Positions 1 to 8,552 of a stretch of 33,248 nt of DNA are shown in pieces (positions within the stretch are counted from its first letter, which is position 1; the number at the start of each line of letters is the position of its first letter). Origin of the DNA: Massilimicrobiota sp. An134 (GTDB taxonomy: Bacteria > Bacillota_I > Bacilli_A > Erysipelotrichales > Coprobacillaceae); assembly GCF_002160815.1 (NCBI RefSeq), contig NZ_NFLH01000028.1, positions 1 to 33,248 of the forward strand. The letters are read 5' to 3'. Under the pieces are notes generated by a model. It was not told the origin of the DNA and made no database searches. It saw nothing but the letters and a program-made list of their open reading frames with translations. The position numbers and the translations under genes were made by a program.

Positions 1-2
1 TC

Positions 3-53
3 ATTCATATCATTAATCCAGAAAATGAGGAACAAATAATCAATAACATATAA
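3..53 (+). CDS. C-terminal end of an upstream gene (partial)
   Basis: The frame opening at base 3 reads IHIINPENEEQIINNI and stops at TAA 51-53. It is open to the window edge, and the hairpin at 73-103 follows 20 bases later, as expected for the end of a transcription unit. Only 16 residues are visible, so the product cannot be named, and a chance open frame is possible. Confidence 0.3.
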   Translation: MHIINPENEEQIINNI

Positions 54-72
54 CAAGAAAATTCGTAAGACT

Positions 73-103
73 AAATTCCACTTTATTTTTTAAAGTAGAA
101 TTT
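73..103. repeat. Hairpin AAATTC/GAATTT, possible terminator
   Basis: Two 12-13 base arms (73-85 and 91-103) pair with one C-A mismatch around a T5 loop, followed by a T-rich stretch. It may terminate the upstream gene. The arm TAAATTCCACTTT (72-84) occurs again exactly at 29495-29507, and GTAGAATTT (95-103) again at 29538-29546, in the palindrome beside the IS30 element. It could therefore be a copy of a dispersed element and not a plain terminator. Confidence 0.5.
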
Positions 104-155
104 ACTTTTACAATTAACCAATTGAATAAAAAATTATGGAAATTTATAAAAATGA

Positions 156-184
156 TTGACATTTTTGTATTTATCGCATAATAT
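156..184 (+). promoter_or_regulatory. Promoter of the aro operon
   Basis: A perfect -35 TTGACA (156-161), a 17-base spacer and a -10 TAATAT (179-184) form a strong sigma-A type promoter. Predicted transcription starts near 191, just upstream of the T-box leader. Confidence 0.75.
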
Positions 185-220
185 ATTAACATATTCAAAA
201 TACTGTTATAAATACTGTGA

Positions 221-476
221 AAAGAAAGAGTAGATAAGTCAGCTTGTATAGAGAGTTCTTGGTTGGTGAAAAAGAATCAGGTCAGCTTATTGAATTCCTC
301 TTGGAGTAGGTGGCTGAAATAAAAGTAGGCTAACACGGGAATGCCCGTTACAGCATCAGAGTATGAACCTGATAGACAGGCGTACTTGTTAAGGCTTATA
401 TAGTGATATATAGGTGAATTAAGGTGGTAACACGGCAGATGATAATCTCTCGTCCTTAGGGATGAGGGATTTTTTA
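221..476 (+). promoter_or_regulatory. T-box riboswitch, specifier TTC (Phe)
   Basis: Canonical T-box parts are visible. AGTA (229-232) faces GAA (292-294), as in the S-turn of the specifier loop. ATAAG (234-238) pairs with CTTAT (286-290). GGTTGGTGAAA follows in the apical part. The T-box core AGGTGGTAACACGG lies at 422-435, and an intrinsic terminator closes the leader. The triplet after GAA is TTC (295-297), a phenylalanine codon. The TGGT bulge (425-428) can pair with an ACCA tRNA end, which fits tRNA-Phe. Uncharged tRNA-Phe should promote antitermination and turn on the aromatic pathway genes including pheA. Stem II/III details were not folded. Confidence 0.92.
444..476 (+). terminator. 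T-box intrinsic terminator
   Basis: AATCTCTCGTCC (444-455) pairs with GGATGAGGGATT (460-471) through a TTAG loop with two G-U pairs, followed by a T run. The 5' arm overlaps bases needed for the antiterminator, as in other T-box leaders. Confidence 0.85.
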
Positions 477-507
477 TTTATACAGTAGCGAAAGGAGATA
501 GAGAAAA

Positions 508-1524
508 ATGATTATTGTATTTAAACCCAAAACAACTGATGAAGATGTACAAAAAATAGTCAAACAGGTAGAGGACAAAGGACTCACAACGCATATTGTT
601 GTGGGAACAGAAACGACGATTTGTGGTGTTATTGGAGATGTCACAAAGGTTGATCCTAAACAATTAGAGGTTTCACCTGTTGTCGATCACGTGATGCGTG
701 TCAGTGAACCTTATAAACTAGCAAACCGTGCCTTTCATCCAGAAGATTCCATCATTGATGTTGCCGGTGTCAAGGTTGGTGGAGACCATCTGGCATTGAT
801 TGCAGGTCCATGTTCTGTTGAATCCAAGGAACAGGTTATCATGATTGCCAAAGCTGCCAAGGCAGCAGGAGCTAACATGTTAAGAGGTGGGGCATTCAAG
901 CCAAGAACATCACCCTATGCTTTCCAAGGAATGGGAACAGCTGGATTAGATATCTTGTTAGCTGCAAAAGAAGAAACAGGATTACCCATTGTGTCAGAAT
1001 TAATGAGTGCTGAGTATATTGAAGAATTCAATGAAAAGGTTGACTTGGTACAGATTGGGGCAAGAAATATGCAAAACTTTGATCTTTTAAAAGAAGTAGG
1101 AAAAAGATGTACAAAGCCAATCTTATTAAAACGTGGATTAAGTGCAACATATGAAGAATGGATCATGAGTGCAGAATATATCATGGCTAGCGGAAACCCC
1201 AATGTGATTCTATGTGAAAGAGGGGTCAGAACATATGAAACCTACACAAGAAATACATTAGATTTACAGGCGATACCTGTTATCAAAAGATTAACACACT
1301 TGCCAATCATTATAGACCCATCACATGCAGGAGGAAAATGGTGGCTGGTAGAGCCAATGGCTAAGGCAGCAGTTGCTGCGGGATGTGATGGATTGATGAT
1401 AGAAGTGCATAATGATCCAGAACATGCTTTATGTGATGGACCACAGTCATTAAAACCAGAGAAATATACAGAATTATTGAAACAGGTTGGAGAAATTGCC
1501 CATATTGTTGGAAAAGAAATTTAG
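508..1524 (+). CDS. aroF: 3-deoxy-7-phosphoheptulonate (DAHP) synthase
   Basis: First enzyme of the shikimate pathway; it condenses phosphoenolpyruvate and erythrose 4-phosphate. The 338-residue length and layout fit the type with an N-terminal ferredoxin-like regulatory domain (about 1-70) followed by the TIM barrel. Visible signatures are GPCSVES (100-106), RGGAFKPRTSPYAFQG (126-141), and near the end IDPSHAGG and IEVHND. The ferredoxin-like domain is the usual site of feedback binding by aromatic products in this subfamily. AAAGGAG lies just upstream of the ATG. It is the first gene after the Phe T-box leader, so the pathway entry step is placed under tRNA-Phe control. aroB follows after 10 bases. 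Confidence 0.95.
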   Translation: MIIVFKPKTTDEDVQKIVKQVEDKGLTTHIVVGTETTICGVIGDVTKVDPKQLEVSPVVDHVMRVSEPYKLANRAFHPEDSIIDVAGVKVGGDHLALIAGPCSVESKEQVIMIAKAAKAAGANMLRGGAFKPRTSPYAFQGMGTAGLDILLAAKEETGLPIVSELMSAEYIEEFNEKVDLVQIGARNMQNFDLLKEVGKRCTKPILLKRGLSATYEEWIMSAEYIMASGNPNVILCERGVRTYETYTRNTLDLQAIPVIKRLTHLPIIIDPSHAGGKWWLVEPMAKAAVAAGCDGLMIEVHNDPEHALCDGPQSLKPEKYTELLKQVGEIAHIVGKEI

Positions 1525-1534
1525 GAGTGAAAAG

Positions 1535-2593
1535 ATGGATTTAAAAGTCAATTTAGGAAAAGACAGTTACAAGATATATATCAAACAGGGATTGTTGGAT
1601 CATATTCTAGAATATATCGAGCCATTATGTAAAGGGAAACAAGTCATGATAATTTCTGATGATCAAGTTTATTCACATTATGGTCAAAAACTCACACAAC
1701 AACTCAGTCAGCGTTATCGTGTAGGTCAAGTTGTCATTCCTCATGGAGAACAATCAAAAAGATTTGATATTTTATCAGATATTTATCATCAGTTACTTGC
1801 TTTTCATTTAACAAGAAGTGATGCTATTATCGCATTAGGTGGTGGTGTGATTGGTGATTTAGCTGGTTTTGTTGCCAGTACATTTTTAAGAGGTGTGCAA
1901 TTCATTCAGATTCCAACATCGCTTTTAGCTCAGGTTGATTCCAGTGTCGGTGGGAAAGTCGCTGTTGATTTACCTGAGGGTAAGAATCTGGTTGGTGCTT
2001 TTAAACATCCTGGGGCTGTCTTTATTGATCCACTGACATTAAAGACACTTGATCAAAGATATATCAATGATGGTATGGGTGAAGTGATTAAATATGGCTG
2101 TATTTTTGATCAATCACTCTTTCAGCAATTGCTTTCTTATACATCTTTTGATGATCTATATCAGGATATTGATGAGATTATTTATCGTTGTGTTGATTTA
2201 AAACGTATTGTTGTGGAAAAAGATTTATTAGATTTTGGAGATCGCTTAGCTCTTAATTTTGGTCATACATTAGGTCATGCGATTGAACAGTATTATCATT
2301 ATGAAAAATATTCACATGGGGAAGCTATTAGTATTGGAATGGTTCAACTTAGCCTTATTGCTGAAAAGAAAGGATTAACCCAAAAAGGAACAGCTGATCA
2401 AATAAAAAAAGCATTAGACTTATATCATTTGCCTTACATAGCTCATATTCCTACTGAAGAATTAAAAAAAGCTATGGCTTTAGATAAAAAGAATATCAAT
2501 CAGAAACTATCTTTTGTTTTATTAAAGGAGATTGGAGATTGCTTTATTTATCCAAGTGATTTATCATTTATAGATGAAAGTAGGGAGGTCTAA
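1535..2593 (+). CDS. aroB: 3-dehydroquinate synthase
   Basis: Second shikimate step: NAD- and metal-dependent conversion of DAHP to 3-dehydroquinate. The frame is open further upstream, but the start is set at ATG 1535 because AGGAG (1523-1527) sits seven bases before it and a longer version would run into aroF. The 352 residues match the family. NAD-binding GGGVIGDLAGFVAS (about 102-115), the loop LAQVDSSVGGKVAVD (131-145), metal ligand Glu183 in GMGEVIKYG, and the histidine motifs GHTLGHAIE and HGEAISIGM are all present. The stop is two bases from the aroA start, so the two are probably translationally coupled. Confidence 0.95.
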   Translation: MDLKVNLGKDSYKIYIKQGLLDHILEYIEPLCKGKQVMIISDDQVYSHYGQKLTQQLSQRYRVGQVVIPHGEQSKRFDILSDIYHQLLAFHLTRSDAIIALGGGVIGDLAGFVASTFLRGVQFIQIPTSLLAQVDSSVGGKVAVDLPEGKNLVGAFKHPGAVFIDPLTLKTLDQRYINDGMGEVIKYGCIFDQSLFQQLLSYTSFDDLYQDIDEIIYRCVDLKRIVVEKDLLDFGDRLALNFGHTLGHAIEQYYHYEKYSHGEAISIGMVQLSLIAEKKGLTQKGTADQIKKALDLYHLPYIAHIPTEELKKAMALDKKNINQKLSFVLLKEIGDCFIYPSDLSFIDESREV

Positions 2594-2594
2594 T

Positions 2595-3869
2595 ATGGCA
2601 ATCAGTATAACACCTAAACAATTATCAGGGACAGTCTGTGTTCCACCATCAAAGAGCCTGGCACATCGTGCTATTATATGTGCATCATTATCACGTGGTA
2701 GAAGTGTCATTACCAATATAGAATATTCTCAAGATATTCGTGCAACTATTGGGGCTATGAAAAGCTTAGGAACAATGATTTTTGAATATGATGATTATTT
2801 AGAAATTGATGGAACAACAACTTTTATGAGAAATCAATGTGAAATCAATTGTTTTGAATCAGGATCAACTTTAAGATTTATGATTCCTATTTCACTTGTC
2901 TGTGAAAGTAATCTGCATTATATAGGTGAAGGAAGACTGGGGAAAAGACCAATGCAGGTTTATTATGATATTTTTGAACAACAGGGGATTTCTTATTTAT
3001 ATAGAGAGAATGTTTTAGATTTATATATCAGAGGAAGAATGCATGGAGGAGAATTTGAAATACCAGGTGATGTATCATCACAGTTTTTAAGTGGTCTATT
3101 GTTTGCGTTACCATTAATGGATGAAGATTCACGTATTGTGATCACTTCTCCAATGCAGTCAAAAGGTTATGCCGATCTCACATTACAAATGTTAGAAAAA
3201 TACGGTATTCACATTGAAAATCATGATTATCGTGAGTTTATTATTCGTGGAGGACAACAGTATCAGGCATGTGATTATCGTGTTGAGGCTGATTTTTCTC
3301 AGGCGGCCTTTTATCTGGTAGCAGGAGCTTTGCATAATGATGTGCTTCTTCAAGATTTGAATATTGATTCTTATCAGGGTGATAAGATTGTCATTGAACT
3401 GTTGAAACAAATGGGGTGTCAATTTGAAAGAACAGCTCAAGGAGACAGGATGTCTTGTCAAAAGATGCATGCAATCACAATTGATGGTTCACAATGTCCA
3501 GATATTATTCCCATGATGGCTTTAGCTTGTGCTGTTAGTGAAGGGGCTTCTAGAATTGAAAATATTCGTCGTTTACGTATCAAAGAATGTGATCGTCTCA
3601 AAGCAACAGTCGAAGTGATTAATCAACTGGGAGGACAGGCCAAGGAATTTGAAGACGCTATGGAAATTCAAGGCGTTACTTCATTACAGGGTGGACATGT
3701 TTCATCTTATCATGATCATCGTATGGCGATGATGGAAGCTATCGCTTCAAGTGTGTGTGATCAACCCGTTGTCATTGATGATGAACAATGTGTGGAAAAG
3801 TCTTATCCAGATTTCTGGGAGGATTTTCAGTCGTTAGGAGGTGACTTTCATGAGTGCGAACTGGGGTAG
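2595..3869 (+). CDS. aroA: 3-phosphoshikimate 1-carboxyvinyltransferase (EPSP synthase)
   Basis: It transfers enolpyruvyl from PEP to shikimate 3-phosphate. The start ATG 2595 follows AGGGAGGT (2582-2589); upstream codons in the same frame lie inside aroB. The protein has 424 residues. The substrate-binding PPSKSLAHRA (17-26, with Lys20), ESGSTLRF, a C-terminal LRIKECDR and DHRMAMM are characteristic. Its last 20 bases overlap aroC, and the aroC ribosome site lies inside the aroA end. It is the third gene of the Phe T-box operon. Confidence 0.95.
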   Translation: MAISITPKQLSGTVCVPPSKSLAHRAIICASLSRGRSVITNIEYSQDIRATIGAMKSLGTMIFEYDDYLEIDGTTTFMRNQCEINCFESGSTLRFMIPISLVCESNLHYIGEGRLGKRPMQVYYDIFEQQGISYLYRENVLDLYIRGRMHGGEFEIPGDVSSQFLSGLLFALPLMDEDSRIVITSPMQSKGYADLTLQMLEKYGIHIENHDYREFIIRGGQQYQACDYRVEADFSQAAFYLVAGALHNDVLLQDLNIDSYQGDKIVIELLKQMGCQFERTAQGDRMSCQKMHAITIDGSQCPDIIPMMALACAVSEGASRIENIRRLRIKECDRLKATVEVINQLGGQAKEFEDAMEIQGVTSLQGGHVSSYHDHRMAMMEAIASSVCDQPVVIDDEQCVEKSYPDFWEDFQSLGGDFHECELG

Positions 3870-4917
3870 TCATATTGAATTGTCACTTTTTGGTGAAAGT
3901 CATGGAGAAGCCATTGGTATTGTGATAGGGAACTTGCCAGCAGGTATTTGCCTGGATATGGAACAGATTCGCTGGTATATGAAACGTCGTGCACCGGGGC
4001 AAAATAAAATGTCAACACCTCGACAGGAAAAAGATGAGGTACATATTGTCAGTGGACTTGTAGATGGAGTCACAACAGGAGCGCCTCTATGTGCCATGAT
4101 TTATAATCAGAATCAGCATTCTAAAGATTATAGTGAGCTAAAAGCCTGCATGCGTCCAGGGCATAGCGATTATCCAGCCTATATGAAATATCATGGTTTC
4201 AATGATGTGCGTGGTGGTGGACATTTTTCAGGACGTCTGACGGCTCCCCTTGTTTTTGCTGGAAGTATTGCCAGACAAATTTTAAAAGAAAAAGGAATTA
4301 TTGTTGGGGCACATATTCAAAGTATTCATCATATTCAAGATCAACCTTTTCCAGTAGATATTGATGAAACATTATTAGAACAATTATCATCAAAAATGTA
4401 TCCCACTCTTGATGAAGATGTTTTTTTGCAAATGCAGGAAGTCATTGAATCTGCACGACTTCAACAAGATTCAGTTGGTGGAATTGTTGAATGTGCGATT
4501 ATAAATGTTCCAGCAGGAATAGGCAATCCATTCTTTGATTCTATTGAATCTCATTTATCGCCATTACTCTTTAGTATACCAGCGGTGAAAAGTGTCAGCT
4601 TTGGTCAAAGAAATATCAATGAAATGTATGGTCATGAAGCGAATGATGCTTACTATTATCAAGAAGGACAAGTGAAAACAAAAACCAATCATAACGGTGG
4701 AGTCACGGGAGGTATCACAAATGGAATGCCGATTGTTTTCCAGGTTGGTATCAAACCGACACCATCTATTTCACAAATACAGGAAACAGTCAATGTACAA
4801 ACACAAACAAATACACAAATTCAAGTGAAAGGAAGACATGATCCATGTATTGTACCAAGAGCAGTGGTCGTTGTTGAATCTATGGCTGCTTTAGGTATTT
4901 TGGATATGCTGGGATAA
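3850..4917 (+). CDS. aroC: Chorismate synthase
   Basis: It converts EPSP to chorismate using reduced FMN. ATG 3850 is preceded by a near-perfect AGGAGGTGA (3836-3844); an in-frame GTG at 3841 lies inside that ribosome site and is rejected. The 355 residues carry the family signatures GESHGEAIG (15-23), RPGHSDYPAYMKY and the FMN-site RGGGHFSGRLTAP. The protein is complete to the C terminus (RAVVVVESM). It overlaps aroA by 20 bases and is followed two bases later by pheA, which consumes its product. Confidence 0.95.
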   Translation: MSANWGSHIELSLFGESHGEAIGIVIGNLPAGICLDMEQIRWYMKRRAPGQNKMSTPRQEKDEVHIVSGLVDGVTTGAPLCAMIYNQNQHSKDYSELKACMRPGHSDYPAYMKYHGFNDVRGGGHFSGRLTAPLVFAGSIARQILKEKGIIVGAHIQSIHHIQDQPFPVDIDETLLEQLSSKMYPTLDEDVFLQMQEVIESARLQQDSVGGIVECAIINVPAGIGNPFFDSIESHLSPLLFSIPAVKSVSFGQRNINEMYGHEANDAYYYQEGQVKTKTNHNGGVTGGITNGMPIVFQVGIKPTPSISQIQETVNVQTQTNTQIQVKGRHDPCIVPRAVVVVESMAALGILDMLG

Positions 4918-4919
4918 TT

Positions 4920-6038
4920 ATGAAGGATTTAAAACAATGTCGTCAGGAAATTGATGAAATAGATGAACAGATGATGGCTTTATTTGAACGAAGAATGAAA
5001 GTAGCAAAAGATGTTGTGACGTATAAGATGGCTCATCATATGGAGATTTTTCAAAGTGAACGCGAAGCTCAGGTCATTCAAAACAATGTTTCACGTATCC
5101 AGTCAGAAGATCTTCATTCTTATGCAAAACTGTTTCTGACATCTATGATGAATATTTCAAAGTCATATCAGACAACATTTTTACCGCATCCTCAAACCTT
5201 GACTTATGCTTTGCCTAAGGTCAATAATATTACAGTTGGATTTCAGGGTGTACCAGGTTCTTTTTCACAAAAAGCATTAGATACTTATTTTGGTAAACAA
5301 ACCAAAAGACAACAATATACGCATTTTAAAGATGTTTTTGAAGCTTTAAAACGTGATGAAATAGATTATGGTATTGTTCCTTTGGAAAATTCATCTACTG
5401 GAGCTATTAATGATAATTATGATGCGATTAGAGATTATGGATTTTATATTGTTGGTGAACAGAGTCTTTCTGTTTCACAACATTTATTAGGCATCAAAGG
5501 GTCTAAGCTTGAAGATATTCAAGAGGTTTATTCGCATCCTCAAGGTTTATTACAGACATCTCTGTTTTTAGAAAAACATCATATTCAACCTCACGAATAT
5601 GAAAATACAGCGATGGCAGCCAAGTATGTCTCAACATTACAGAATCCTCATATTGGAGCCATAGCCTCTTCTCAGGCAGCTCAATTATATGATTTAGATA
5701 TTCTTCAAGATAATATTCAAAATATTCAAAACAATGCCACTCGTTTTATTATTTTTGGGAAACAATTAGAAGTTGTAGAAGATGCTTCATGTATCAGTAT
5801 TGTTTTTACCTTACCACATCAAGTTGGCACATTATATCAGGTCATGAAGATTATTTATGATTATGCGATTAATATGTTACGTATTGAATCACGTCCATTG
5901 TTAGAAACACCTTGGGAATATTATTTTTATGTAGATTTAGAAGGAAGTTTAAAAGATGTGGCGATGATACAGGCTTTAGAAGATATGAAAGCTCATACCA
6001 AGACAATGAGAGTATTAGGAAATTATGTTAAAAAGTAA
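4920..6038 (+). CDS. pheA: Chorismate mutase-prephenate dehydratase (P-protein)
   Basis: A bifunctional enzyme that turns chorismate into prephenate and then phenylpyruvate, the phenylalanine precursor. An AroQ-type mutase domain is at 1-85 (EIDEIDEQMMALFERR). The dehydratase domain follows from about 105, with GFQGVPGSFS (108-117), PLENSSTGAI (154-163), SHPQGL (205-210) and NNATRF (271-276). A C-terminal ACT domain carries VGTLYQV (302-308) and ESRP (323-326), the Phe-binding motif that gives feedback inhibition. Its presence explains the TTC specifier of the leader: the operon senses both free Phe, through the ACT domain, and tRNA-Phe charging. aroK overlaps its end by 14 bases. Confidence 0.95.
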   Translation: MKDLKQCRQEIDEIDEQMMALFERRMKVAKDVVTYKMAHHMEIFQSEREAQVIQNNVSRIQSEDLHSYAKLFLTSMMNISKSYQTTFLPHPQTLTYALPKVNNITVGFQGVPGSFSQKALDTYFGKQTKRQQYTHFKDVFEALKRDEIDYGIVPLENSSTGAINDNYDAIRDYGFYIVGEQSLSVSQHLLGIKGSKLEDIQEVYSHPQGLLQTSLFLEKHHIQPHEYENTAMAAKYVSTLQNPHIGAIASSQAAQLYDLDILQDNIQNIQNNATRFIIFGKQLEVVEDASCISIVFTLPHQVGTLYQVMKIIYDYAINMLRIESRPLLETPWEYYFYVDLEGSLKDVAMIQALEDMKAHTKTMRVLGNYVKK

Positions 6039-6531
6039 AAAAAATATTATCTTGATTGGTATGATGGGATGTGGAAAAACGACAATTGCACGTTTGTTAA
6101 AAGATCAGTTAAAAATGAATTGGATTGATATGGATATATATATTGAAGATAAATATCAGATGCGTATTTCTGAAATGTTTGATATATCTGAAGATTATTT
6201 TAGACAAAAAGAAACAGAATGTTGTTTGGATGTTTCTAAAATGGAAAACATGATTATTTCAACGGGTGGAGGTGTCGTTGAAAGATGCGATAATATCAAG
6301 GCACTTCGTCAAAATGGTTATATTATCTATGTTGATAGACCCATCCCCTTGATATTAGAAGATATAGACACTTCATCACGTCCTTTATTGAAAGATGGGG
6401 CTCAAAGACTTTATGAGCTCTATCAAAAAAGACATCCTCTTTATTTAAAGGCCTGTGATTATCATGTTAATAATGATGGAACATTAGAAGAGATATGTAC
6501 AAAAATAATATTGAAATTAAAAGAATTATAG
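6025..6531 (+). CDS. aroK: Shikimate kinase
   Basis: It phosphorylates shikimate with ATP. The 168 residues match the family. The P-loop GMMGCGKTT is at 12-20, DMD at 35-37 binds Mg/shikimate, GGGVV at 81-85 is the shikimate-binding loop, and the LID segment has DTSSRPLL (115-122). The start lies inside pheA (14-base overlap), so translation is probably coupled. It is the last gene of the operon; the terminator stem begins in its final codons. Enzymes for the two steps before it (aroD, aroE) are not in this operon. Confidence 0.93.
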   Translation: MLKSKKNIILIGMMGCGKTTIARLLKDQLKMNWIDMDIYIEDKYQMRISEMFDISEDYFRQKETECCLDVSKMENMIISTGGGVVERCDNIKALRQNGYIIYVDRPIPLILEDIDTSSRPLLKDGAQRLYELYQKRHPLYLKACDYHVNNDGTLEEICTKIILKLKEL

Positions 6532-6555
6532 TCATTGATAAGCTATAATTTTTTT
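6524..6555 (+). terminator. Terminator of the aro operon
   Basis: AATTATAG (6524-6531) pairs with CTATAATT (6543-6550) and leads into T7. The 5' arm includes the aroK stop codon. Confidence 0.75.
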
Positions 6556-6588
6556 ATCATTTCTGTAAAGATATTTCAGGTTTGGTTA

Positions 6589-6618
6589 TTCACAGGGAAG
6601 TTTATTTAATGGTATAAT
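6589..6618 (+). promoter_or_regulatory. Promoter of the ROK kinase gene
   Basis: TTCACA (6589-6594), an 18-base spacer and a perfect TATAAT (6613-6618) lie between the aro terminator and the kinase start. Confidence 0.6.
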
Positions 6619-6650
6619 AAAGTGTAAAAAGAATAAGAAAGGTGAATGAA

Positions 6651-7538
6651 ATGAAAAAATATTTATGTGTAGATGTTGGTGGGACAGCCATTAAAATGGG
6701 GATATTAGATGAAGAAGGAACAATTTATGAAACAAAGAAAGTCAAAGTTCCTCCAACAATAGAAGAGATGTACCAGGTTATCGTTGATGCTTTCTTTCAT
6801 GAAGATAATTTAGAAGGTGTTGCTTTAAGTATGCCAGGTGCAGTAGATAGTGAAAAGGGAATTATTGGTGGTTCTAGTGCTATTGATTATATTCATGGAC
6901 CACATATTAAAGAAGATTTAGAAAGTCGTTTACATGTTCGTGTCGAAATGGAAAATGATGCCAATTGTGCGGCATTGGCTGAAGTCTGGAAAGGGGCTGC
7001 CAGTGATGTTGATGATTGTTGCTTTATTGTCAGTGGAACAGGTATTGGTGGTGCCGTTGTCAAAAATCGCCGTATTCACAAAGGGGTACATTTACATGGT
7101 GGAGAGTTTGGTTATATGATTGCTCAATTTGACTTTGATACGCATGAAATGCATACATGGTCTGAAATGGGATCAACAGTTGCTGTTGTGAAAAATGTCG
7201 CAAAAGCAAAAGGAATTGATGCTTCCTCATTAAATGGTCAGGACATCTTTGATCATTATCATGATGATCCTATTTATGAAAAATATGTTGATCAATATTA
7301 TTATGTTTTAGCTAATGGTATTTATAATTTACAATATGCCTATGACCCTCAAAAAATAGTCATTGGTGGTGGTATTAGTGCAAGAAGTGATTTACTTGAT
7401 GAAGTGAACCAACGTTTAGATGTAATCTTTAAGACTTTTACACATGCGAAAGTTCGTCCAACCGTTTTCACATGTCAATATCAAAATGAAGCTAATTTAT
7501 TAGGAGCTTTATTTCATTTCTTCACAGTGAATTCATAA
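6651..7538 (+). CDS. ROK-family sugar kinase
   Basis: A cytoplasmic ATP-dependent sugar kinase of the ROK family (glucokinase / N-acetylhexosamine / beta-glucoside kinase group). ATG 6651 is chosen because AAGGTGA (6639-6645) is the ribosome site; an in-frame GTG at 6642 lies within it. In 295 residues the phosphate-binding DVGGT (8-12), the catalytic ENDANCAALAE (101-111, Asp103), GTGIGGAVV (129-137) and HGGEFGY (149-155) are visible. The CxCGxxGCxE zinc motif of most ROK kinases is absent, so assigning glucose as the substrate would be unsafe. No DNA-binding domain is present, so it is not a ROK repressor. It is co-transcribed with the next gene, 33 bases downstream. Confidence 0.88.
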   Translation: MKKYLCVDVGGTAIKMGILDEEGTIYETKKVKVPPTIEEMYQVIVDAFFHEDNLEGVALSMPGAVDSEKGIIGGSSAIDYIHGPHIKEDLESRLHVRVEMENDANCAALAEVWKGAASDVDDCCFIVSGTGIGGAVVKNRRIHKGVHLHGGEFGYMIAQFDFDTHEMHTWSEMGSTVAVVKNVAKAKGIDASSLNGQDIFDHYHDDPIYEKYVDQYYYVLANGIYNLQYAYDPQKIVIGGGISARSDLLDEVNQRLDVIFKTFTHAKVRPTVFTCQYQNEANLLGALFHFFTVNS

Positions 7539-7571
7539 AAATAATATATAATAATATAGAGGTGATGATTC

Positions 7572-8270
7572 ATGGAAAAAATAACACCTACTGTTGATTC
7601 TAAGTTAAGACATATTGTCAAAGTTCCTCAATGTATATATGATGTATCGGGAATCACAATTAATGGGAAAAGGATTAAATCTTTAGTGTTTTCTACTGAT
7701 GTGGCAGTTATTTCAAATTGCAATGCTGATGCCGTGATAGCTGTTTATCCATTTACCCCTACAATGCAGATTACAAATGCTATTATTGAAGTGGCACAAA
7801 AGCCTGTTTTTGCTGGAGTGGGTGGAGGAACAACATCAGGACCAAGAGTGAATAAAATCGCTTTAGATGCTGAATTACATGGGGCTACAGCTGTTGTCTT
7901 AAATGCACCGACTAAGACAAAATTTGTACAGGAGCTATCTCAGATTATTGATATTCCTATTGTTTTAACAGTTGTTTCTACTGATGAACCATTAGAAGAA
8001 AGAATGTTACATTCAGGAGCAAGTATCATTAATGTATCAGGTGGTAAAAAGACAGTAGAAATTATTAAAGCATTACGTAAGATTGATCGAGATTTTCCAA
8101 TTATCGCAACAGGTGGACCAAATGAAGAAACAATTAGAGAAGTCATTGCAGCAGGAGCGAATGCTGTAACGTATACACCACCATCAAATGGGGAAATATT
8201 TAAAGAAATGATGGAGCGCTATCGTATACAATGTTCACACCATGATGATGACGATGACGACGATGATTAA
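7572..8270 (+). CDS. Predicted TIM-barrel protein with Asp-rich tail
   Basis: A 232-residue soluble protein with ribosome site GAGGTGAT. Alternating beta-strand/helix segments (VLNAPTK, IPIVLTVVS, IIATGGPNEETIREVIAAGANAVTYTPPS) resemble phosphate-binding TIM barrels such as those of the NanE/ThiE/IGPS superfamily, with a GG-rich loop (GVGGGTTSGPR, about 83-93) and a second ligand-type loop VSGGKK. I do not recognise the precise family; members in related genomes may be labelled simply as hydrolases, and no substrate can be given. The C terminus is unusual: His-His followed by eight aspartates, a plausible metal-binding tail. Co-transcription with the ROK kinase suggests a role in sugar or sugar-phosphate metabolism, by inference only. 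Confidence 0.8.
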   Translation: MEKITPTVDSKLRHIVKVPQCIYDVSGITINGKRIKSLVFSTDVAVISNCNADAVIAVYPFTPTMQITNAIIEVAQKPVFAGVGGGTTSGPRVNKIALDAELHGATAVVLNAPTKTKFVQELSQIIDIPIVLTVVSTDEPLEERMLHSGASIINVSGGKKTVEIIKALRKIDRDFPIIATGGPNEETIREVIAAGANAVTYTPPSNGEIFKEMMERYRIQCSHHDDDDDDDD

Positions 8271-8293
8271 ATAATCACATACGATTTAAAAAT

Positions 8294-8328
8294 GAGATTT
8301 TCAAATATATTTGAGTATCTCTTTTTTT
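8294..8328 (+). terminator. Terminator after the TIM-barrel gene
   Basis: GAGAT (8294-8298) pairs with ATCTC (8317-8321), with an inner TCAAAT/ATTTGA stem, followed by T7. Confidence 0.75.
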
Positions 8329-8505
8329 ATGATCATTGATATTAATGAGTCTACTTTTATATATGCTTACAAAGAAATATTTTATAAAAGATACCAAGGC
8401 TATATGTGTATAAAAGAATTTTTCGTGCAATAAACGATATATTGAAGTCTGGTTAAAAATAATAGACTTTATCAATATCATTTCTATTTATGCAATACAA
8501 AAATA

Positions 8506-8534
8506 ATGACTTTTGTTTCTTTATTCGCTATAAT
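8506..8534 (+). promoter_or_regulatory. Promoter of thyA-dfrA-plsC
   Basis: ATGACT (8506-8511), a 17-base spacer and TATAAT (8529-8534). It lies inside the open frame that extends upstream of thyA and so supports the later GTG start. Confidence 0.6.
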
Positions 8535-8552
8535 AAGCAAGAGGTGAAAAAT

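Noticed and set aside
8275-8481. 68-residue minus-strand open frame in the gap before thyA
   Set aside because: It overlaps the terminator hairpin, is low-complexity AT-rich and has no convincing start.
8490-8552. Longer N terminus for thyA (ATG 8490)
   Set aside because: It contains the predicted promoter and has no ribosome site; the conserved ThyA sequence starts at GTG 8553.
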